A DNA stretch of 33,443 nucleotides from Algoriphagus antarcticus (GTDB lineage: Bacteria; Bacteroidota; Bacteroidia; Cytophagales; Cyclobacteriaceae): positions 1 through 33,443 of the forward strand of contig NZ_MSSW01000058.1 in assembly GCF_002150685.1 (NCBI RefSeq), given 5' to 3'. Each line of letters begins with the position of its first letter. Position 1 is the first letter of the stretch. The position numbers were made by a program, and so were the translations under genes. This document shows, one piece after another, positions 27,443 through 33,443 of the stretch. The notes below the pieces were generated by a model. It was not told the DNA's origin. It made no database searches and worked only from the letters and a program-made list of their open reading frames with translations.

Positions 27443-30400
27443 ATGAAAACAAACGTATTCTGCCCGCCTCTCTATAGGCTGCACCAAAGAATTTACTTAT
27501 TAATCAAGAGTTTTTTAACTATTGTTTTATTAATTATTTCTTTTACCGCCTCTTTTGCTGCTGATTATTACTTCTCCAGTTCCTTAGGAGATGATAACCG
27601 TTCTCCTTCCCAAGCGCAAAATTCAACCACTCCTTGGAGGAGTATTGATAAACTTAACTCATTTGCGTATGATTTGAAGGCAGGAGATAGGGTTTTATTC
27701 AAAAGCGGGGATACTTTTTATGGATCCATCTTAATTACTCGAGGTGGTAACTCCGGAAATCCCATCATTTACACATCATATGGATCAGGAGATAAACCTG
27801 TAATTACTTCTATGGCACGCGTGTCCAATTGGGTTTCACGAGGAAATGGTATTTATGAGGCTGCTTTATCAGTCATGGATAGAGGCTCAATTCAGGTTTT
27901 TACAATTAATGACCAATTGAAAGAAGTAGGTAGATATCCAAATGCAGGTTCAAGTAATGATGGATATTTGACTATATCTTCAGTAAATAGCCCTTTTAGT
28001 ATTCAAGGAGAAAATCTACCAGCTAATTTTGTCGGTGGAGAAATCGTGATTAGAAAAAATAACTGGGTTATAGACAGACACCCGATTTCATACAATGCTG
28101 GTGCAACTGTAAGTTTTTTGAATACCCCTGGCACTATATATTTCCCAAAACAGAATTTTGGGTATTTTGTGCAAAATCATGTAAATGCACTTGATCAGTC
28201 TGGAGAATGGGCATATTCTAAATCTGACAACAAACTCTATGGTAATTTCGGAGGTCAGAACCCGAATACTTTGAACGTTCAAGTAGCGACTAGAGATAAC
28301 TTAATTAAAGTCAATAAATTCATTAGGAATTTGAGCTTTATTAATTTGAGTTTGAAAGGTGCAAATTCAAACCTAATCCATATTGAGAATTCTGGAAATA
28401 TTGAGATATCGAATAACAATTTCTTATTCGCTGGAGATAATGCTGTTAGTGCAAATACTTCTCCTGACATGGTAGTAACCAATAACTCGATAGATTATTC
28501 CCTCAGCGGAGGTTTGTTTTTTCAATATGGAACTCCAAGGTCTATAATTGAAGATAATTTAATAAATCACACGATGCCTTTTCAAGGAATGGCCAGTAGC
28601 AGTGATTTAAAAGGATCAGCGATTTATATAGCAGCTGATGCTAATAATTCTCAAGTAATAAGAAACAGAATATATAATACAGGCTTTAATGGGATCCATT
28701 TCGGAGGTAACTATACTATCATTAAGAATAATCTTATTGATAACTATTGTCTCTATAAACAAGATGGTGGAGGTATTTATACTAATTCTGATGGGTTGAT
28801 TGGGATGAATGATGTCGGGAGAGAGATAGAAGGAAATATAATACTGAGAGGTATAGGAGCTGTTGCAGGATCGAATAGTAACTATAAATTGGCTGAAGGA
28901 ATTTATATCGATGATAATGCGATGGGGATAAAGATTCATAAAAACACAATAGCTGAAATAAGCACAAAAGGTCTCTATATCCACAATAATAAGAATATTG
29001 AAATTCTTGATAATTTATTCTATAAGACGCCTTTGCAACTACAAATAACACATGACGCTTTGGGTACCCCTGTTAGGAATGTTCGTGTGGAGGGTAATCA
29101 ATTCTCTAGTGTATTTAATAATGAATTACCATATGCTATTGCATCTTCTGAAAATGATATAAATCAAATTGGAGTTTCCAATAATAATTACTTTTTGGAC
29201 CCATATGGAGTTGAGCTTGTACTTAGAAGCCAGAGTCCAAAGGATGGTGTATTAGGGCAAAAAAGAAGTCTTAAAAATTGGACTATCGAATTCGGATTTG
29301 ACGGAAATTCAATAAGACCAGATTTTAATTTGGAAAAATACGTGGTCACGTCAACAAACACTATAAAGCAAAGTGATTTTAATTCGGATTTAGGTATAAT
29401 ATCAGGAGTTTATAATGCAGGGTCAGAGCTCGTATCAGGTATATCTGGTGGATCATGGAAAATTAGCCCTTCTACTTATGCAAAGGGTTCCGCCTATATA
29501 CAAATTGGAGCTGTTTCATCCGGAGATCAAATTTTGATAGAGTTTGATACTAAGAGTATTTCCCCCGATCAAACAATAGAAGTTCTCCTAGAGAAAACGT
29601 TTAACCAAAATCAAGAAGGCACAATCTTTAATTTCGTCACCGCATCTGACGTGAAAAAAGTTAAATTACTTTTGAAGTCCAATATTACTAGTGGGAATGA
29701 AAGTGTTGTATTAAGATTTCCTCAACCCATACAAAATTTGCTTATTGATAACTTGAAAATTTCCAAAGTTACCACGCAACTTATCGACACGGAGGATCAG
29801 GTATTCTTTCAATATAATTATTCAGGTAGTTCTGTTAGTTACCCTCTTTCAGGAACTTTCAAGAATGCAAAAGGAGAAGTGTTCACAGGATCAGTCATTA
29901 TTCCTGCGTACGGTTCTGTACTTCTTGCGAAAACTTTGGATGGTCCTGCTCAAAGCAATCTGCCCCCTACAATTTCTCTATCTCAGCCTGTTCAGAATGA
30001 AGTATTTACTGTTGGGGATGAAATTCTGATAAAAGCCAATGCAGCGGATCCTGAAGGCAAAATTCAGAGAGTGGAGTTTTATGTTGACGAGACATTGGTG
30101 AATACTTTAGCACAATCTCCTTATCAGTTTTCTTTAAATAATGCACCACAAGGGACCTATGAGTTGAAGGCTAAGGTATTTGATGAAGTTGGGCAATCCG
30201 GCGAATCAGCTAGAGTAGCAATTATAGTTCAAAATGTGGTTGAAGCCCGTCCATCACAAAATTTACCACCTTCGATAGGGATCATTCAACCTACGCAAAA
30301 TCAGGTTTTTAACAATGATCAAACTATAGTTATCAAAACGAATGCAACTGATCCGGAAAATAAGATTTCGAAAGTTGAGCTCTATTACAACTCAACTTTA

Positions 30401-31711
30401 TTGAGTGTTTTGACGCAAGCTCCATTTGAGTTTAAGTTACCAAATCCATCTATTGGGAATTTTGTTCTAAACGCTAAAGTTTATGATGATCAAGGACAAA
30501 TGGCAGAATCATCTAACGTCAATATTTCGGTGGTATCATCTGCAAGTATTAATCTAGCGCCATCGGTTGAAATAATAAGCCCTTCCCAAAATCAAATATT
30601 TAATAAAGGGCAAAATGTATTGATTGAGACTATAGCTTTAGATCCTGAGGGAAAGATAGCCAAAGTAGAATTCTTTGCAGGAGGATCGCTATTAGGGTCT
30701 GCCACTTCTGCACCTTATCAATTAGAAGTCAAAAATGTACCAACAGGAACCTTTGTTTTGAGAGCCAGGGTTTCTGATGATCAAGGTTTGATCGGAGAAT
30801 CATCCAATATCTTTGTATCAGTAGTATCAACTCCGCTGCCTAATCAAGCCCCATCGATCTCGATAGTAACTCCTTCGCAGAATCAAACCTTCATTCAGGG
30901 GCAAAGCATAACTGTGAGAGCTAGTGCTTCTGATCCAGAGAACAAAATCGCTAAGGTAGAATTCTTTGCCAATGAATCTTTGATTGGTGTAAAGAGTACT
31001 TTTCCATATGAACTTACAGTAAATAACCCCCCTCTAGGAACATATATTGTCAAAACTAAGGTGTTTGATCAAGAAGGCTTAACAGCCGAATCATCTAGAA
31101 TCAATGTCACAATAATGAACACTTGGGGAGCAAGGACAACCGGAACAGAAATAGAATTAGTAAGTCCAATTGAAAATCAGCAGTTTAAATCCTCTGACAT
31201 AATACCTTTACAGGTAGGGTCAGGACTATATGAAGCTAATTATGATAGTCTAGAGGTATATGTCGGAGAAGTGAAGCAAGGAACTACCCAAAGCCTACTC
31301 TATGATCTGGAAGCAGCTCCATTGTCGGAAGGAAACAATATGATTAAAGTGAAATCATTCCAATCAGGTATTGAAATAGCATCTGATAGCGTGCAGGTAG
31401 GTGTGGTGAGTGCAAATAAAGCTCCTAAGACTAATTCTTACAATGCTTTTGGGGAGCAAGAGTATACTTTTGAGATAGGACCAAATCCAACTTCAGACGT
31501 ATTAAATATTTACCTCCAGAAAATGTATCAAGGCGAAGATGTGGAAATCCATATCTATAGCATAGACGGGGCTACTGTAAAAGTGATAGAGACAAACACT
31601 GATACTGAGAAAATAACTGTTGACGTCAGCGGGTATAGTGACGGAATATATTTCATCAGGATTATGGGGAAAGTGTTTGTTTACGAGACCAAGAGATTTA
31701 TCAAGAATTAA
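27443..31711 (+). CDS. T9SS-sorted right-handed beta-helix protein with four tandem Ig-like repeats
   Basis: 1422 residues from the ATG at 27443. A longer frame opens at a TTG at 27368, but the ATG gives a better signal peptide: basic n-region, hydrophobic core (about 18-35) and cleavage near TASFAA before DYYFSSS. The first 830 or so residues parallel the upstream beta-helix gene almost motif for motif: TPWRSIDKLN, LKAGDRVLFKSGDTF, RGGNSGNPIIY, KQDGGGIY, the beta-helix turns and the C-terminal sandwich. Four Ig-like repeats (Big_9 type) follow, starting at about 839, 940, 1037 and 1134; each opens with N-x-P/A-PS/T and contains a D-PE-x-KI-x-x-VE(F/L) core. A weaker fifth unit spans about 1239-1320. 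The last 85 residues, starting near FEIGPNPTSDVLNIYL and including DGIYFIRI, form a type A T9SS C-terminal sorting domain. The protein should be carried across the outer membrane and kept at or released from the surface, where it may act on the locus's polysaccharide. Enzyme activity is not assigned. Confidence 0.9.
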   Translation: MKTNVFCPPLYRLHQRIYLLIKSFLTIVLLIISFTASFAADYYFSSSLGDDNRSPSQAQNSTTPWRSIDKLNSFAYDLKAGDRVLFKSGDTFYGSILITRGGNSGNPIIYTSYGSGDKPVITSMARVSNWVSRGNGIYEAALSVMDRGSIQVFTINDQLKEVGRYPNAGSSNDGYLTISSVNSPFSIQGENLPANFVGGEIVIRKNNWVIDRHPISYNAGATVSFLNTPGTIYFPKQNFGYFVQNHVNALDQSGEWAYSKSDNKLYGNFGGQNPNTLNVQVATRDNLIKVNKFIRNLSFINLSLKGANSNLIHIENSGNIEISNNNFLFAGDNAVSANTSPDMVVTNNSIDYSLSGGLFFQYGTPRSIIEDNLINHTMPFQGMASSSDLKGSAIYIAADANNSQVIRNRIYNTGFNGIHFGGNYTIIKNNLIDNYCLYKQDGGGIYTNSDGLIGMNDVGREIEGNIILRGIGAVAGSNSNYKLAEGIYIDDNAMGIKIHKNTIAEISTKGLYIHNNKNIEILDNLFYKTPLQLQITHDALGTPVRNVRVEGNQFSSVFNNELPYAIASSENDINQIGVSNNNYFLDPYGVELVLRSQSPKDGVLGQKRSLKNWTIEFGFDGNSIRPDFNLEKYVVTSTNTIKQSDFNSDLGIISGVYNAGSELVSGISGGSWKISPSTYAKGSAYIQIGAVSSGDQILIEFDTKSISPDQTIEVLLEKTFNQNQEGTIFNFVTASDVKKVKLLLKSNITSGNESVVLRFPQPIQNLLIDNLKISKVTTQLIDTEDQVFFQYNYSGSSVSYPLSGTFKNAKGEVFTGSVIIPAYGSVLLAKTLDGPAQSNLPPTISLSQPVQNEVFTVGDEILIKANAADPEGKIQRVEFYVDETLVNTLAQSPYQFSLNNAPQGTYELKAKVFDEVGQSGESARVAIIVQNVVEARPSQNLPPSIGIIQPTQNQVFNNDQTIVIKTNATDPENKISKVELYYNSTLLSVLTQAPFEFKLPNPSIGNFVLNAKVYDDQGQMAESSNVNISVVSSASINLAPSVEIISPSQNQIFNKGQNVLIETIALDPEGKIAKVEFFAGGSLLGSATSAPYQLEVKNVPTGTFVLRARVSDDQGLIGESSNIFVSVVSTPLPNQAPSISIVTPSQNQTFIQGQSITVRASASDPENKIAKVEFFANESLIGVKSTFPYELTVNNPPLGTYIVKTKVFDQEGLTAESSRINVTIMNTWGARTTGTEIELVSPIENQQFKSSDIIPLQVGSGLYEANYDSLEVYVGEVKQGTTQSLLYDLEAAPLSEGNNMIKVKSFQSGIEIASDSVQVGVVSANKAPKTNSYNAFGEQEYTFEIGPNPTSDVLNIYLQKMYQGEDVEIHIYSIDGATVKVIETNTDTEKITVDVSGYSDGIYFIRIMGKVFVYETKRFIKN
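29957..31127 (+). repeat. Four tandem Ig-like repeat units (about 97-101 codons each)
   Basis: Units begin at about 29957, 30260, 30551 and 30842, giving spacings of 303, 291 and 291 bases. Each encodes a proline-rich opening, a PxQNxxF segment, an xDPExKIxxVE(F/L) core and a final DxxGxxxESS/A segment. The units have diverged at the DNA level, so this is an old protein-domain expansion rather than a recent slippage array. Confidence 0.85.
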
Positions 31712-31754
31712 AAGAGAAATTTTAAGCTAGTATTTCTCTTTCTACTTAACCTCT

Positions 31755-31805
31755 AAAAGCGCTGTCACCAATTTCCATTAGGCATTTGGTTGCAGCGCTT
31801 TTTTT
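31755..31805 (+). terminator. Intrinsic terminator after the T9SS beta-helix gene
   Basis: The arm AAAAGCGCTG (31755-31764) pairs perfectly with CAGCGCTTTT (31793-31802). The inner bases CACCAA (31766-31771) and TTGGTT (31786-31791) extend the stem with one mismatch. The right arm runs straight into a T-run. It lies 44 bases after the stop codon. The A-run before the stem means it could also work for transcripts coming from the - strand. Confidence 0.85.
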
Positions 31806-32104
31806 AATTGGACTTATTCAAAAATGTTCATATCGATAGATCCACCCCGATTTTGGCAAAATGTACGGGTACCATGAATGGTGATCATAGATTAGGGAGA
31901 GGATCGTTCCAACGGGTGAAAAGCATTTGCCGACTTTCTTCGGTTTCCCTTAAGCTCGGAAGTTCCCGATAGTATACTGGAAAAACTGTTACCCGAAACC
32001 AAGAAAGTGGCAACTTCGGCAGGTGTACACTGAAGTAAACCAGACTGCAGTGTCTATACTGGGAGTTTGTCCCTCAAGGAGGGAAACTGAAACTGCATAC
32101 AGAG
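31806..32104. other. Unassigned stretch between terminator and recombinase remnant
   Basis: About 300 bases with no intact frame. The base composition is noticeably less AT-rich than the intergenic DNA elsewhere in the window, suggesting decayed coding or mobile-element sequence rather than ordinary spacer. On the - strand a broken frame continues the direction of the recombinase remnant, but I cannot match it to a family. It may hold the end of the same lost element. Confidence 0.35.
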
Positions 32105-32775
32105 TCCATCAGTATTCGATAGTTCAGGATGTGTCGAAGGGTATTCATTTATGCCCAAGAATTCGTCTGACTTTTGGCAACTGCCCAGATTAAAATAGCT
32201 TGGATACGCTTCACAGAATATTGTACCATTTCTGTCCTTCCAAAAACCATTAAGCCAGTTTGAAGCTTTTGCAATACCTCCCTTGTAAAACCAAGAACAC
32301 TGGAGACAACACTGTTTTTCGATCTTCTTAACTTTCGCTCCCTTTATGCAAGTCCTTCATCTTAATGGATATCACATATTCTGAGTTTTAGGGCTTAGCT
32401 TATTCTCAATTCAGCACTGTAGATTAACATAAATATGATTTAGTATTTCAAATTCTCGATGAACTGGATGATTGCTGAGACTTCTTCTTTTCTCAATACA
32501 TTGGGAGGGGAATCACTTTTCTTTGGTCTTAGTATTTCAAAACCGTTCTATCTTTACCCAGTACATGCTCGTAACAGAGCTTTATCCCTTTAAACAGCAT
32601 GTTTTGAGCTGATTCTGAAATCTTATACTAGGTCAACAGGTGATATACAAACCTCTCAAACTCTTCCTTAGTCAACTCTTTGAGATCTCTAGCTTGGTCA
32701 AACAAAAAGATTAACACCATGGCTGAACAGTATTTTTTAAAGGGGAAAGTACTATATGCTTTTAAGATGATAAGC
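32105..32775 (-). pseudogene. Decayed tyrosine recombinase (phage integrase family)
   Basis: Reading the - strand from about 32775 downwards gives, across frame changes and stops, a clear integrase order. The N-terminal core-binding domain shows FKKYCSAM, then DLKELTKEEFERFVYHLLT and ISESAQNMLFKGIK. The continuation LCYEHVLGKDRTVLK leads to a linker RPKKSDSPPNVLRKEEVSAI. The start of the catalytic domain is FMLIYSAELRISEALNLK, which contains the first catalytic arginine region (LRISE). Then come YSVKRIQAIL and NTLRH, the latter resembling the H-x-L-R-H box. At least one frameshift (between VLK and RPKK, near 32530) and several in-frame stops break it, and the final tyrosine segment is not recognisable. 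It must be inactive. It resembles integrases of insertion elements or integrative elements; no intact ends or attachment sites were found. Confidence 0.75.
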
Positions 32776-33443
32776 AGGAGAAGCAAATTTCTATAAGTTC
32801 TGGTAGAGCTTTGGCGTTGAATTTTACTTTGGCAGAAAGCTCTACAAATCTGAATGAAGTGAAGGTATGGAAATGAGCTCCAACCGCTTTTATTCAGGCA
32901 GTAATTTCTATCATAGCTAAGTTCCCACAAGCAGACATGGAAAATCCTCAGTTTTATACCTCGGTTTCTTCCAAACTTCTGAAAGAGCAAGTAGTGAGGA
33001 ATATGAACGATACATTGAAAAATGCTACTGGCGTAACGTGACTTTTGGGAATCTACAGGACGTGGAGGAGATGGGGTAGAGTATCACTCTATGAGGGGCT
33101 TTTCAGTACAGTCAGCGATGTTCATTAGGATGCCAAGTGGGAATAACGATGGTCTTGATCCTGCAGATATCGAAACTGTTGGTGTAATCAAAGATCCACT
33201 AGAAACACCTTTCTGAAGCTCGGTAATTTCTTATGGTGGTGTGATCAATATCACTACAAAACGACCTATAGAAGACTTCAATATAGAAGTTGGCTTTATT
33301 GCAGGAAGTTAGGGATTAAACAGAATTACGTGGGTTGTGAATGTGCAGTTGAATGAAAATGCTTCGATGGGCGTAAATACAGCTTACAAGTCCAACGATA
33401 CTTTTTAGGATGCTGGTGACTGATTTCGCGTTTCTTAATAAGT
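32766..33443 (+). pseudogene. Decayed TonB-dependent siderophore-type receptor, cut by the window end
   Basis: The frame from about 32766 encodes the end of a carboxypeptidase-regulatory-like domain (ISISSGRALALNFTLAESS, NLNEVKV). The TonB plug start follows: FPQADMENPQFYTSVSSKL, LKEQVVRNMNDTLKNATGVT. After a frameshift near 33039-33046 the reading continues as WESTGRGGDGVEYHSMRGFS, then DPADIETVGVIKDP, the SSVISYGGVINITTKRP box and a barrel start. In the intact family this order belongs to outer-membrane receptors for iron-siderophore complexes. In-frame stops fall at 32874, 33214, 33310, 33406 and 33421. Several conserved positions are also altered, for example VIKDP where VIKGP is usual. 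It is not functional. It probably continues past the window edge, and its 5' end meets the recombinase remnant. Confidence 0.82.

Noticed and set aside
28616..29051. Overlapping - strand ORFs of 122 and 89 codons inside the T9SS beta-helix gene
   Set aside because: Antisense shadows of a strongly supported gene; Ser/Tyr/Ile-rich translations without family features.
31806..32104. Remnant of an IS91-type transposase following the integrase
   Set aside because: Such integrase-transposase pairs exist, but no zinc-ribbon or Y2 motif could be read in any frame.
32628..32990. 120-codon - strand ORF taken as an intact gene
   Set aside because: Only its C-terminal part is integrase-like (FKKYCSAM to FVYHLLT); the rest is antisense to the receptor remnant, and the integrase continues past its stop in broken frames.
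1..33443. CRISPR arrays, tRNA or rRNA genes
   Set aside because: No regularly spaced direct repeats and no cloverleaf or rRNA-like sequence noticed on either strand.

Overview
The window looks like part of a Bacteroidota chromosome, probably from the Cytophagales (Algoriphagus/Cyclobacterium type). The evidence is AT-rich DNA, short A-rich spacers mostly lacking Shine-Dalgarno sequences, a C-terminal type IX secretion sorting domain, and a decayed TonB-dependent receptor with a carboxypeptidase-regulatory-like N-terminus. The genus is an inference.

Positions 379-26502 form one co-directional block of thirteen + strand genes with short gaps or overlaps. It opens with a mannose-1-phosphate guanylyltransferase (GDP-mannose supply). 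Two megasynthase genes follow: a hybrid NRPS-PKS with domains A-PCP-KS-AT-ACP-aminotransferase, and an NRPS with domains C-A-PCP-TE. Next comes a complete Wzx/Wzy-type export kit: a Wza-like lipoprotein, a Wzc-like co-polymerase/tyrosine kinase, a Wzx-like flippase and a Wzy-like polymerase, interleaved with five glycosyltransferases. The block ends with a secreted right-handed beta-helix protein that may process the polysaccharide.

After a 940-base AT-rich non-coding gap, a second beta-helix protein (27443-31711) is a paralogue of the first, extended by four tandem Ig-like repeats and a type IX sorting domain. A strong intrinsic terminator at about 31755-31805 closes it. The remaining 1.6 kb is a gene graveyard: a tyrosine recombinase remnant on the - strand abuts a TonB-dependent siderophore-type receptor remnant on the + strand that runs off the window.

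The most unusual point is an amino-acid/polyketide assembly line embedded between the sugar-nucleotide gene and the export genes of an exopolysaccharide locus. Its PLP-dependent aminotransferase domain carries Glu (residue 1931) where the family has the PLP-binding lysine. If the domain is dead, the line would build an aminoacyl-beta-keto-aminoacyl chain, the kind of intermediate that can give a tetramic acid. If it is active, it would give a beta-amino product. Whether this product is released free, decorates the polysaccharide or is exported with it cannot be settled from the sequence.
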